A stretch of 64,000 nucleotides of DNA from contig CANMTP010000005.1 in assembly GCA_947500845.1 (NCBI GenBank), positions 124,001 through 188,000 on the forward strand, given 5' to 3'. The DNA is from an uncultured Aquimarina sp. (GTDB lineage Bacteria; Bacteroidota; Bacteroidia; Flavobacteriales; Flavobacteriaceae). The notes under the pieces are model-generated. The model made no database searches, was not told the origin of the DNA, and was given only the letters and a program-made list of their open reading frames with translations. Shown here one piece after another: positions 1-8,104 of this stretch (within the stretch, counting starts at the first letter, position 1; each line of letters starts with the position of its first letter). The translations under genes and the position numbers were made by a program.

Positions 1-459
1 AACTTCATAAAAGTAATAGAGAATTGAAGCTAGTAATAAGAAAGACCCAAATACTGTAGAATAAGCAGAAAGGTTAACGAAAAAAACCTTGGAGAAAATT
101 AAATTTACAATGGCTGAAATTACATAAAAAATTAAAACCCATCTGATTAATTTCTTAACCCTATTAGAACCTATGTATAGATAAAAAAAGGTCACATAAA
201 AAGTATAATTAACTATTGCGAAGGAGTTATAGAGCCAGTGATTTTCTCTTAAAGTCTCTGGTAGAAATAATAAAGAATCAGGATCAGATATATTTATAAA
301 AAAACCCACCATTTCAATTAAAAAAGTTAGAAATAGAAAAAAAACGAAATATCGAGATACATTATCGCGATATTTCGTTTTTAAGTAAAATAATCCTACT
401 GCGAATGCTACAAGCTCGAACAATAGAGGTAAGTCGTATATAACAAAAAAGTTATTCAA
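1..459 (-). CDS. Polytopic membrane protein of unknown function, 3' end beyond the window
   Basis: On the minus strand a frame stays open from a TTG at 459 to the left edge, about 153 codons without a stop in very AT-rich DNA. The product is strongly hydrophobic with several membrane segments (roughly residues 5-22, 34-53, 80-97, 104-125 and 130-150). Short basic loops such as KTKYRD and GSNRVKK lie between them. The TTG start is inferred: the frame is open only back to a stop at 472-474, and no ATG occurs before the second membrane segment. It follows the 131-aa gene by about 4 bases, so the two are probably co-transcribed. A 15-bp inverted repeat at 340-382 lies inside the frame. I know similar unnamed membrane proteins in flavobacteria but can assign no function. 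Confidence 0.65.
   Translation of the reverse strand, partial: MNNFFVIYDLPLLFELVAFAVGLFYLKTKYRDNVSRYFVFFLFLTFLIEMVGFFINISDPDSLLFLPETLRENHWLYNSFAIVNYTFYVTFFYLYIGSNRVKKLIRWVLIFYVISAIVNLIFSKVFFVNLSAYSTVFGSFLLLASILYYFYEV
340..382. repeat. 15-bp perfect inverted repeat resembling a bidirectional terminator, inside a coding frame
   Basis: The arms at 340-354 and 368-382 are exact reverse complements (core AACGAAATATCG) around a 13-base loop. On the minus strand the second arm runs into a long T-rich tract, and on the plus strand into five Ts. This is the shape of an intrinsic terminator, yet it falls within the open frame of the partial membrane protein, where it encodes the KYRDNVSRYF loop. Confidence 0.6.
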
Positions 460-463
460 CCTG

Positions 464-859
464 CTAATAAATTACTGGTGGCCGACCACTTTGGCTGAAA
501 TTCAATGGTTCTAACGTATAATTATTAGGAGCACTATCGTCATCTTTACCCAAACCTCCAGCAGGAGCTCCTGTGGGTGCTAAAAATAATGTAGAATATC
601 CTCTGTTCATTTTACATTTTTCTTTTGGATATGCTCCAAAATAAATTCGTATTCCAGGATTATCGATACCTTGTTTTCTGGACTGTTTTTTTACATATTT
701 CAGATATTCCTGAAGTTCCTCTACACTCCACCAAAACTCTCTCGTATCCTGAAAGCCAATACATTTATCAATTTCAGGAGTACGGGTATCACACCATGCC
801 TTCTGTAATTCTTTTGCCTCCTCTTTACTAATACATTTTTCGGGTCGTTTTTTTCCCAT
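464..859 (-). CDS. Conserved hypothetical protein, 131 aa
   Basis: This is a soluble, charged protein without signal peptide or membrane segment. The N-terminal half is helical and rich in Lys and Glu with several cysteines (near residues 9, 23, 33). The centre carries a GIRIYFGAYP motif around residues 69-78, followed by a TLFLAPTGAPAGG stretch. Proteins with this GIRIYF-like core are common in Bacteroidetes, often next to a multi-spanning membrane protein as here. No biochemical role is known to me. The gene starts at an ATG near 859 and ends about 4 bases before the membrane-protein start, suggesting a two-gene operon. Function is unknown; that it is a real gene is fairly likely from composition, motif and tight linkage. 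Confidence 0.75.
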   Translation of the reverse strand: MGKKRPEKCISKEEAKELQKAWCDTRTPEIDKCIGFQDTREFWWSVEELQEYLKYVKKQSRKQGIDNPGIRIYFGAYPKEKCKMNRGYSTLFLAPTGAPAGGLGKDDDSAPNNYTLEPLNFSQSGRPPVIY

Positions 860-1026
860 AACATTTCACTTTTTTAGGTTAACTAGCGCTAATATTACCA
901 AAAAACAAGGTGCTACACAAATATGAAGACCCTTTTCGATTCCATTTTACGGCAAAACCGTATATTTAATTAATTGATTATCAAAGATTTGAATATTATT
1001 CCAAATTTTTGAAAAAATTAACAAAA

Positions 1027-1066
1027 GGGGATTTTCCCCCTGTAACACATGGGGGTTTTCCCCCTG
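1027..1066 (-). terminator. Two tandem G/C-rich hairpins after pxpC
   Basis: Two near-identical 16-base units (1027-1042 and 1051-1066, form GGGG-R-TTTT-CCCCCTG) lie 3' of pxpC. Each folds on itself. Read on the minus strand, the distal unit is followed by TTTTGTTAATTTTTT, as in an intrinsic terminator for the pxp operon. They stand out as G/C islands in AT-rich DNA. A further small hairpin (TACGG...CCGTA) is at about 949-963, upstream of the 131-aa gene. Confidence 0.55.
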
Positions 1067-1094
1067 GTCGAATTTTATGTTATTTTTCTTACAA

Positions 1095-1961
1095 CTATTC
1101 TTCGAAATCATCACTTAATCTAAATCGAAATTTTTCCTGAGCTCTTTTTTGAGCTATCACATTGATCGACTCTTTACTTAATTGCAAAATCCTAGGATAT
1201 CCACCTGTGGTTTGACAATCACGCATCAAAACAATAAATTTACCCGAAGGGGTCAACTGGACCGTACCTGGGAGTACGGGAGAAGTTAACATAGAAGGAA
1301 GACTGTTTGGTAATACCTCTTCTAATTGAATAGCCATACGATTGGCGGCACCTGATATTGTAAAATATGAATTAAATAATAGGTCTCTTTGTTTATGATT
1401 CAAGTTGTCAAATTCGGGACCTTTATACACCACCAACTTATTAGTATCTTTAAAAGGTGAATGAGAAGATACAGTAGAAAACTGCTCGGTAAATGTATTA
1501 ACCGTTGTATAGTTGATTTCATCATCTTTCCATAATATATCTTTGGGCGTAACCTCTTTAAAGAAAGATCGACTATTCAACATACTTTTTGACTGAAACC
1601 CATGTTTGATTCCTACATATCCGTATTTTAAATTCTTACAAAATTTCATTGTCAACATATCCATAGCATTTACTCTAATCTGACGATTCATCAAAACTTT
1701 TTCACTATTCAAAAAACAATCTGTAGCAGCTCCTGTAACACATATAATTGTCGGTTCATCAAATTGTAAAACAGGAGGTTGAAAAACCCATTCGATGCAG
1801 GCATCATTCTGATGGTTTCCTAAAAGAGCATTTGCTAAATAATAAGAATTTTGATCCATTGCCCCACTAAAAGGAACTCCGTATTCTGCGAAACCAAAAC
1901 GTCCCTCATCCTGAATTGTTGAAAACAAACCTGGTGCTATAATTTTTACTTTCCCCATCAT
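1095..1961 (-). CDS. pxpC: 5-oxoprolinase subunit C (biotin-dependent carboxyltransferase/AHS2 family, KipA-like)
   Basis: PxpC forms, with PxpA and PxpB, the prokaryotic ATP-dependent 5-oxoprolinase that opens pyroglutamate to L-glutamate in the cytoplasm. The protein has the AHS2/KipA hallmarks: an N-terminal KIIAPGLFSTIQDEGRFG segment, a GVPFSGAMDQ motif near residue 35, and a C-terminal LMRDCQTTGGYPRI motif. It is about 288 residues, slightly short for the family. An ATG at 1961 overlaps the pxpB stop in the ATGA arrangement and is preferred here. A GTG at 1967 would add two residues. Overlap with pxpB indicates translational coupling. It is the last gene of the operon and is followed by tandem hairpins. 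Confidence 0.93.
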   Translation of the reverse strand: MMGKVKIIAPGLFSTIQDEGRFGFAEYGVPFSGAMDQNSYYLANALLGNHQNDACIEWVFQPPVLQFDEPTIICVTGAATDCFLNSEKVLMNRQIRVNAMDMLTMKFCKNLKYGYVGIKHGFQSKSMLNSRSFFKEVTPKDILWKDDEINYTTVNTFTEQFSTVSSHSPFKDTNKLVVYKGPEFDNLNHKQRDLLFNSYFTISGAANRMAIQLEEVLPNSLPSMLTSPVLPGTVQLTPSGKFIVLMRDCQTTGGYPRILQLSKESINVIAQKRAQEKFRFRLSDDFEE

Positions 1962-2683
1962 AAACACATCGGTTCTGGAAAATAATTTTCGTTCAAAACT
2001 GCAGCACTTATATCGTTATATTTCTTTTCTGATATCGACATAAATTGCACATTATCATTGGGTATGATATGAGATGGACCATCAAGATTTGCATCAAAAA
2101 AATTGAGTGGACATTTACCAATTACATGCCATCCGCCTGGGCTGTCTAAAGGATATATTCCTGTTTGATTTCCACCAATAGCAACTGAGCCTTTTTTAAC
2201 TTCTAAAGACGGAGTGCTTTTTCTAGGTAAAAATAATCTATCATTTAAACCACCTAGATAACAAAACCCAGGTAAAAAACCCAAAAAATAAACTTTATAT
2301 ATCACAGCAGTATGTAAGGAAATTACCTCATCTACAGTAAGTGATTTTGCTTTTGAGAATGACTTCAAATCAGGCGCAAGAGTAGGAGAATAACAAACGG
2401 GTATTTCCCATAGTCTACTTTTTATTTCTTTTGATTCAAAACTATTAGAATAGAGTGATTTTAATACCGAAACGGCCTCATAGACGTTTTCTATAGTAGA
2501 TTCATAATAAATTAATATCGAGTTATATGCAGTAATTATTTCAACAATTTCTTTAATACCTTCATTTTCGATTATTTTTTTATAAAAAAGTAAATCCTGC
2601 AATATATTTTCATCTATTTTTGATGGCCATTCGATCAAAATTGCGTTTTCTGAGTATCTTTTGTATTTTAACTTGTACTTCAT
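1958..2683 (-). CDS. pxpB: 5-oxoprolinase subunit B (AHS1/KipI family)
   Basis: This is the second subunit of 5-oxoprolinase. The Bacillus homologue KipI was first described as an inhibitor of the sporulation kinase KinA, but the conserved PxpABC set acts in 5-oxoproline hydrolysis. Visible family features are the FLPGFCYLGGL motif (about residues 133-143), a PR-STPSLEV-KGSVAIGG block, and GIYPLDSPGGWHVIG near 178-192. At 241 residues it is of normal length. It starts three bases after the pxpA stop and overlaps pxpC. With those neighbours the oxoprolinase role is much more likely than a kinase-inhibitor role. Confidence 0.93.
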   Translation of the reverse strand: MKYKLKYKRYSENAILIEWPSKIDENILQDLLFYKKIIENEGIKEIVEIITAYNSILIYYESTIENVYEAVSVLKSLYSNSFESKEIKSRLWEIPVCYSPTLAPDLKSFSKAKSLTVDEVISLHTAVIYKVYFLGFLPGFCYLGGLNDRLFLPRKSTPSLEVKKGSVAIGGNQTGIYPLDSPGGWHVIGKCPLNFFDANLDGPSHIIPNDNVQFMSISEKKYNDISAAVLNENYFPEPMCL

Positions 2684-2686
2684 AAA

Positions 2687-3418
2687 CTACTTAAAATTCA
2701 AATTTATATCAGAAAATTTTTGATCCAAGTACCTTAAAATAGCAACAGATTTTGGATTGTCCCCATGCACACAAATTGTATCAAAAACAATCGTGAGCTC
2801 CTTCCCTTTTTTTGTTTTTACTTTACCTTCAGAAAGCATTTTAAAAACATGATCAAAAACCTCTTCCGGATCTGTGATCACGGCATCATTTTCGGAACGT
2901 GAAACTAATGTCAAATCTTCATTGTAATTACGATCGGCAAAAGCTTCATATTTCACATCTAATCTGCCATCACAAAGATAAGATAATGTTGAGTCTTTTG
3001 CCGTGACTATATACAAACTTTTATCGACATTTAATACAGCATCAATAACTGCCAAAGCTACCTCCTTACTTTTAATCGCATCATTATAAAGTGCTCCATG
3101 CGGTTTAACATGATGTAATTTACCTCCTAATTTTTCAGTATAATATTTTACTAATTGAATTTGACCGGTAATGGTTTTTACCAAATTTTCATACTTCATT
3201 TTTACACTAAGCCTTCCAAAGTTTTCTCTATCGGGATACGAAGGATGTGCTCCTATCTTTACTTTGTACTTAAGGGCCAAATTGATCGTATCTTGAATTA
3301 CTTGTTCATTTCCTGCATGGCTTCCGCAAGAAATATTACACCAGGAAATATAAGGCATAATTTGAGCATCGAAGCCTGCCTCTTCTCCAACATCTACATT
3401 AAGAATTATTTTATTCAT
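2687..3418 (-). CDS. pxpA: 5-oxoprolinase subunit A (LamB/YcsF family)
   Basis: PxpA is the LamB/YcsF-family subunit of 5-oxoprolinase. The sequence has the family signature: N-terminal LNVDVGEEAGFD, ISWCNISCGSHAGN near residues 24-37, KIGAHPSYPDRENFGR near 54-69, VKPHGALYND near 104-113, and C-terminal VHGDNP. At 243 residues it matches the usual 245-255. It lies 26 bases after the Nramp-like transporter gene and 3 bases before pxpB. The order transporter-A-B-C echoes the Bacillus ycsG-ycsF-kipI-kipA neighbourhood and supports a salvage pathway for pyroglutamate formed from glutamine or gamma-glutamyl compounds. Confidence 0.95.
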   Translation of the reverse strand: MNKIILNVDVGEEAGFDAQIMPYISWCNISCGSHAGNEQVIQDTINLALKYKVKIGAHPSYPDRENFGRLSVKMKYENLVKTITGQIQLVKYYTEKLGGKLHHVKPHGALYNDAIKSKEVALAVIDAVLNVDKSLYIVTAKDSTLSYLCDGRLDVKYEAFADRNYNEDLTLVSRSENDAVITDPEEVFDHVFKMLSEGKVKTKKGKELTIVFDTICVHGDNPKSVAILRYLDQKFSDINLNFK

Positions 3419-3444
3419 ATTCCTACATATGAAGTGATTTATTC

Positions 3445-4665
3445 TTACAAGTTAAGTATTACTTTCCAAATACTTCTGGCTCCAAGAAAAATTGTGACCA
3501 AGAGTATCATAATTCCTATGACGTTTTGGATACGTGAATTGGTATATCTGCCTAATAATTTCTTCTTGTTCATCACCCATAAAAGAAAGCCGGCAATAAT
3601 TGGTAATAAAAGTCCATTGGCAACTTGAGCAAATTGAATGATCTCTATTGGTTTTATGCCTAGTGAGGAGAATACTACTCCGAGTAAAAGAATAAACATC
3701 CACACTGCCCTGAATTTTTTACTTTTTAAGCCTCCTTGCCATCCCATGCATCCTTTTACCACATAAGCAGTTGCTAATGGTGCGGTAATTGCAGATGTAA
3801 TACCGGCAGCAAAAAGCCCTAGAGAGAGCACATATTTTGCTCTTGCGCCGAAAACAGGTTCCAAACTTTTTGCCAGGTTTGCCGCACTGTTTACTTCGAT
3901 ATTCTGTATAGCTGCTCCTGCGATAATAATAGCCATAGACATCAATCCTCCTATTGCTATAGCAATGATAGTATCTCTCTGAGCCAAAGGCAATTCTTCT
4001 GGGGTATTCCACTTTTCTTTTACCAAAGAAGCATGAAGAAATAAATTATAAGGAACAACGGTAGTTCCTATTAATCCTATAACCATAAAAAGTTTATCTG
4101 ATTCAATATGAGGAACAAAACCTTTAATCACCATAGCTAGATCAGGTTTGGTAACTATTGCCGTTACTATAAAAGCAATACTCATACATAAGACAATTAG
4201 AACCAGACTACGTTCTAATATTTTATAACTACCTATGTACAAAATAAGAAAAGCGAAAAAGCCAATAATTACACTTACATAATTAATCGTAAGTTCCCCA
4301 ACATTTATATTTGGAGTATCAATGATGGTTGATAATCCAAGTACTCCTCCACTTATGTTGCCTGCCTCATAGGCAGCATTTCCAATAAAAATTGCCGATA
4401 TAACTAGGGTAACAAGAACAAACCGAACTATTTTATTTTCAAATTGAGAGGTCAACACCTCACTTAATCCATTTTGAGTTACGACTCCTAGACGTGCTGA
4501 CATTTCTTGCAAAACCATACAAGCAATAATTGATAGTGCCAATGCCCATAACAGTGTAAAACCGAATTGCACTCCCGCCAAAGTGCATACAGTTACTGTA
4601 CCCGGACCTATAAATGCTGCAGTAACTAGTGTGCCAGGACCAATACTAGAAAGCCATTTTTTCAT
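3445..4665 (-). CDS. Nramp-fold (SLC11-like) transporter lacking the metal-binding motifs; candidate 5-oxoproline carrier
   Basis: This is an inner-membrane protein of 406 residues with about 11 hydrophobic segments, clearly of the Nramp/MntH fold: GPGTLV-A-F at the start and a TM6 block GTTVVPYNLFLHASLV. In true Mn/Fe carriers TM1 has DPGN and TM6 has MPHN. Here these read GPGT (residues 20-23) and VPYN (204-207), so the ligand Asp, Asn, Met and His are all replaced except the TM6 Asn. It begins the pxpABC operon, like YcsG of Bacillus. I infer a carrier for 5-oxoproline or a related organic acid, not a metal pump. The substrate is not proven. The ATG at 4665 abuts a 20-bp palindrome. Confidence 0.85.
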   Translation of the reverse strand: MKKWLSSIGPGTLVTAAFIGPGTVTVCTLAGVQFGFTLLWALALSIIACMVLQEMSARLGVVTQNGLSEVLTSQFENKIVRFVLVTLVISAIFIGNAAYEAGNISGGVLGLSTIIDTPNINVGELTINYVSVIIGFFAFLILYIGSYKILERSLVLIVLCMSIAFIVTAIVTKPDLAMVIKGFVPHIESDKLFMVIGLIGTTVVPYNLFLHASLVKEKWNTPEELPLAQRDTIIAIAIGGLMSMAIIIAGAAIQNIEVNSAANLAKSLEPVFGARAKYVLSLGLFAAGITSAITAPLATAYVVKGCMGWQGGLKSKKFRAVWMFILLLGVVFSSLGIKPIEIIQFAQVANGLLLPIIAGFLLWVMNKKKLLGRYTNSRIQNVIGIMILLVTIFLGARSIWKVILNL

Positions 4666-4685
4666 AAGAATACATGTGTATTCTT
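4666..4685. promoter_or_regulatory. 20-bp palindrome directly before the transporter-pxpABC start codon
   Basis: AAGAATAC-ATGT-GTATTCTT has two perfect 8-bp arms (9 bp if the flanking bases are counted) around a 4-base centre. It touches the ATG of the Nramp-like gene on the minus strand. The position suits a repressor operator or an RNA hairpin that hides the start codon. No regulator gene is next to it. The upstream spacer 4686-4914 holds no gene that I can see and must contain the operon promoter. Confidence 0.55.
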
Positions 4686-4914
4686 AAAAATATTGATTTC
4701 TTATAGGACAGTCGACGGAATGTTAATAAGAACAGGAAATAGTTCATAAATTCTGAATAAATATAGAAATACTGCACCACCATCAATGATAAAGCTAATA
4801 CAAGTAAATGGCTCAGCTGTTTTTATAACAGTATAAAGGTCTAAAAAAATATCTAATTAGTTAATCCGTAACACTAAGGGGAGTCAAAATGCATTTAAAG
4901 TGGCATTATAAATT

Positions 4915-6453
4915 TTACCCCAACCACCCATCTCGATCAAGGCTTCTATATTGTATCGCTTCAGATATATGATCTCCATTTATATTTTTTGAGCTTTCAA
5001 GATCTGCGATGGTTCGTGAAACTTTTAGAATTCGGTCATATGCTCTGGCAGAAAGATTTAAGCGTTCCATTGCAGTTTTAAGCAATTTTTTTGAATCTGA
5101 ATCCAGTTTACAAAACTCACGTAACTGTTTTACACCCATTTGCGCATTGTAATGTAAATTTGACATCTCAGAAAATCTTTTAGTTTGAATATCTCTAGCT
5201 GCTATAACTCTTTTTCTAATTTCAACACTGGATTCGCCCCTTCTTTCTTCGCTTAGCTTATCGAAAGGAACTGGTGTGACCTCGACATGAATATCTATTC
5301 TATCCAATAACGGACCGGAGATCTTACTTAGATAGCGTTGCATCTCTGCCGGTGACGACGTAACAGGAGCATCCGGATCATTAAAGTATCCTCCAGGACT
5401 GGGGTTCATACTAGCTACCAGCATAAAACTTGAAGGATAAGTAACCGTAAACTTAGCTCTAGAAATAGTCACCTCCCTGTCTTCAAGAGGTTGACGCATT
5501 ACCTCCAAAACTTCTCTTTTAAATTCTGGTAATTCATCTAGAAACAATACCCCATTGTGAGATAATGAAATTTCGCCTGGTTGAGGATAACTCCCTCCCC
5601 CTACCAATGCTACATTGGATATCGTGTGATGAGGACTCCTAAATGGTCGTTGTGCCATAAGTCCAATATTATCTTTAATACGTCCTACCACACTATGTAT
5701 TTTGGTAGTTTCAAGTGCTTCTTGCAGCGACATAGGTGGTAAAATACTAGGTAATCTTTTACTAAGCATTGTTTTTCCACTTCCCGGAGGACCAACCAAG
5801 ATTATGTTGTGCCCGCCAGCTGCAGCGATTTCCATACAGCGTTTTATACTTTCTTGTCCCTTTACATCAGCAAAATCAAACTCGGGATTGTCAAGTGCTG
5901 CATAAAACTCTTCTCTAGTATCTACCCTAGTTTTTTCTAATTTGTTTTTACCATCAAAATAGTCTATAACTTCTTTGATGTTTTCTACCCCGAATACTTC
6001 AAGATTATCAACAATAGCCGCTTCTTTTGCATTTTGTTTTGGAAGAATAAAACCTTTAAAACCCTCTTCACGTGCTTTAATGGCGATTGGTAACGCTCCT
6101 TTAATAGGCTGCAAGCTCCCATCTAAGGACAATTCGCCCATAATCAGATATTCAGAAACCTTTTCTCTTTTAATCTGTGAACTAGCCGCCAGAATTCCAA
6201 GTGCTAGCGTGAGATCGTATGCAGAACCTTCTTTTCTCAGATCTGCAGGTGCCATATTAATTGTAATTTTCTTTCCCGGTAGTTTATACCCATTATTCTG
6301 TAAAGCAGCCGCTATTCTATAACTACTCTCTTTGATAGCATTATCAGGCAATCCAACAAGATGATATCCAATTCCTTTATCAATATTAACCTCGACCGTT
6401 ATAGTTGTTGCTTCAACACCAAAGACAGCGCTCCCAAAAACTTTAATTAGCAT
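4915..6453 (-). CDS. YifB/ComM-family Mg-chelatase-like AAA+ ATPase
   Basis: This is a cytoplasmic AAA+ protein of the YifB (ComM) family. In naturally competent bacteria ComM is a branch-migration helicase acting during recombination; the role in flavobacteria is not established. The sequence shows the N-terminal ChlI-like domain (VFGSAVFGVEA, residues 4-14), Walker A GPPGSGKTM, a Walker B-like VLFLDELPEF, PLEDREVTISRA, MNPSPGG and the C-terminal Mg-chelatase domain ending SLDRDGW. I place the start at the ATG at 6453 because homologues begin MLIKVFGSA. An ATG at 6477 would add eight residues not expected in the family. The product is 512 residues, normal length. Confidence 0.92.
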   Translation of the reverse strand: MLIKVFGSAVFGVEATTITVEVNIDKGIGYHLVGLPDNAIKESSYRIAAALQNNGYKLPGKKITINMAPADLRKEGSAYDLTLALGILAASSQIKREKVSEYLIMGELSLDGSLQPIKGALPIAIKAREEGFKGFILPKQNAKEAAIVDNLEVFGVENIKEVIDYFDGKNKLEKTRVDTREEFYAALDNPEFDFADVKGQESIKRCMEIAAAGGHNIILVGPPGSGKTMLSKRLPSILPPMSLQEALETTKIHSVVGRIKDNIGLMAQRPFRSPHHTISNVALVGGGSYPQPGEISLSHNGVLFLDELPEFKREVLEVMRQPLEDREVTISRAKFTVTYPSSFMLVASMNPSPGGYFNDPDAPVTSSPAEMQRYLSKISGPLLDRIDIHVEVTPVPFDKLSEERRGESSVEIRKRVIAARDIQTKRFSEMSNLHYNAQMGVKQLREFCKLDSDSKKLLKTAMERLNLSARAYDRILKVSRTIADLESSKNINGDHISEAIQYRSLDRDGWLG

Positions 6454-6540
6454 ATTTAAAATTTTGTCTATGCGCAAAAATAGGTCTGGCGAGTTTCATT
6501 TTTTGAAACTCAGTTTTTGTTTGCCATATTTTAAGAAAAA

Positions 6541-6569
6541 AACCTGAAAATATTTAATATTTTCAGGTT
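6541..6569 (-). terminator. Intrinsic terminator of the aspartate kinase gene
   Basis: A 14-bp perfect hairpin (AACCTGAAAATATT and its complement, one base between) is followed on the minus strand by TTTTTCTT. It lies about 90 bases after the lysC stop and before yifB, so it separates these two minus-strand genes. Confidence 0.75.
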
Positions 6570-6657
6570 CATAAGATCAGACCTATAACTATATCACGTA
6601 TGAAAGATGTTAAAAGCTTAGGCCCTACTTTTCTGCATAAATTACATAACAAACAAT

Positions 6658-7992
6658 TTATACAACTACTTCTTCCTTCATTTGAAACAGTTTTTCGTTC
6701 AAAAATCTTAAAGTGGGTATTTTATCTTTGGTATCCACCAAAATTGAAATATTATTATTACTCCCCCCGTAGGAAACCATCCTCACCGGAATGTAATTTA
6801 ATATCTCAAAAAGTTTATATGAGTTTTTATCATTAATAACTGATTCTCCCACGATACAAATAATACTATGATCTGGTTCGACCGTTATCTCTGCATATTT
6901 TTCTATTTCATTTACAATTTTATCCAGGTTTGCAGTATTATCAATAGTAAGTGATATTGCTATTTCAGAGGTAGTAATCATATCTATAGAGGTCTGAAAA
7001 TTATCAAAAACCTCAAAAATCCTTCTTAGATAACCATGAGCCATTAACATCCTATTAGATTTGATTTTTATTGCGGTAATTCCATCTTTTGCCGAAATTG
7101 CTTTAAGACCTTTTTTATGGGTTTTATTAGATATTACAGTTCCTGATGCTTCGGGGTCAAAAGTGTTCTTCAAGAGTACAGGAATGTTTTTATCAACAAC
7201 GGGAGACACTGTTTGAGGATGAAGAATTTTAGCCCCAAAATAAGCAAGTTCTGCAGCTTCATTATAGGTTAGATGAGCGATAGGCTGTGTTTTATCAACA
7301 TATCTTGGATCATTATTGTGCAGACCACTTATATCTGTCCAGATCTGTATCTCTGAAGCATTTAAAGCTGAACCAATTATAGTGGCTGTATAGTCACTAC
7401 CCCCTCTCTTTAAATGACTTATTCGACCATCACTATCCCTACATATAAAACCTTGGGTTATACATATTGAAGACTGAATACTCTTTTCCAAAACTTTTTC
7501 TAGTTTACTCTGAACCTTTTCTATGTTAGGATTTTCTACGGAATCGACATACATAAACTCTTTTGCATCCAACAGTACATTGGTTACGCCGATAAAGTTG
7601 AGATAGCCTGAAAAAATATAAGTAAGAAGAGTTTCTCCATAAGTAATAATCCTAGAGTTAATGACCTCAGAATATTCCTGGCTAGATACATCAAACATTT
7701 CAGTGATTATAGCAGACAGCCCCTTTTTAAGAGCGTTTCTGGTTTCCTGATCTCCTATTAAAGCATCGATAACGTCAATGTGTTTATTTTCAAGTCTATT
7801 CAGATTTCTGGTTATAGCCTCAGTATCGTTAAATTTAATATTCTCTACCAGACGGACCAGTTGATCTGTTACCCCAGACATCGCAGAGCATACCACAATT
7901 TTATTCTCCTGATCAGAAATAAGAATTTCCTTAACCTTATTTAGATTTTCAACAGATCCAACCGACGTTCCCCCAAACTTTAAAATTTTCAT
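6658..7992 (-). CDS. lysC: Aspartate kinase (monofunctional, with C-terminal ACT domains)
   Basis: The enzyme phosphorylates L-aspartate, the first step toward lysine/diaminopimelate, threonine and methionine. The kinase domain begins with KFGGTSVGS (residues 5-13), then has a RGGSDYTA motif near 198-205, IWTDISGL near 220, and AAELAYFGAKILHP near 247-260. The C-terminal third carries the regulatory ACT region, with TTSEIAISLTID near 341-352. At 444 residues it is a single-function kinase; no homoserine dehydrogenase domain follows. It is divergent from a 215-aa ACT-like protein 112 bases upstream. Feedback control by an end-product amino acid is expected for the family but not visible in detail. 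Confidence 0.93.
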   Translation of the reverse strand: MKILKFGGTSVGSVENLNKVKEILISDQENKIVVCSAMSGVTDQLVRLVENIKFNDTEAITRNLNRLENKHIDVIDALIGDQETRNALKKGLSAIITEMFDVSSQEYSEVINSRIITYGETLLTYIFSGYLNFIGVTNVLLDAKEFMYVDSVENPNIEKVQSKLEKVLEKSIQSSICITQGFICRDSDGRISHLKRGGSDYTATIIGSALNASEIQIWTDISGLHNNDPRYVDKTQPIAHLTYNEAAELAYFGAKILHPQTVSPVVDKNIPVLLKNTFDPEASGTVISNKTHKKGLKAISAKDGITAIKIKSNRMLMAHGYLRRIFEVFDNFQTSIDMITTSEIAISLTIDNTANLDKIVNEIEKYAEITVEPDHSIICIVGESVINDKNSYKLFEILNYIPVRMVSYGGSNNNISILVDTKDKIPTLRFLNEKLFQMKEEVVV

Positions 7993-8073
7993 TAATCTCT
8001 TTTTTTAAATTGTTTTAACAGTACATAATTAGTTAATTATATACAAATAATAAATATTTTAAACCAAATTTTA

Positions 8074-8081
8074 TAAATTTG
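8074..8081 (+). promoter_or_regulatory. Possible -7 box for the ACT-like gene
   Basis: TAAATTTG matches the Bacteroidetes -7 consensus TAnnTTTG and lies 23 bases before the ATG at 8105. I see no convincing -33 TTG at the usual spacing, so this is a weak call. Confidence 0.35.
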
Positions 8082-8104
8082 AACTTTATGTTAAATATAT
8101 AACA

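Noticed and set aside
1958..2683. KipI as a sporulation kinase inhibitor
   Set aside because: The organism type does not sporulate, and the gene lies with pxpA and pxpC, which points to 5-oxoprolinase.
3155..3628. 157-codon plus-strand frame opposite pxpA and the transporter
   Set aside because: It is antisense to two well-supported genes and its amino-acid composition is not protein-like.
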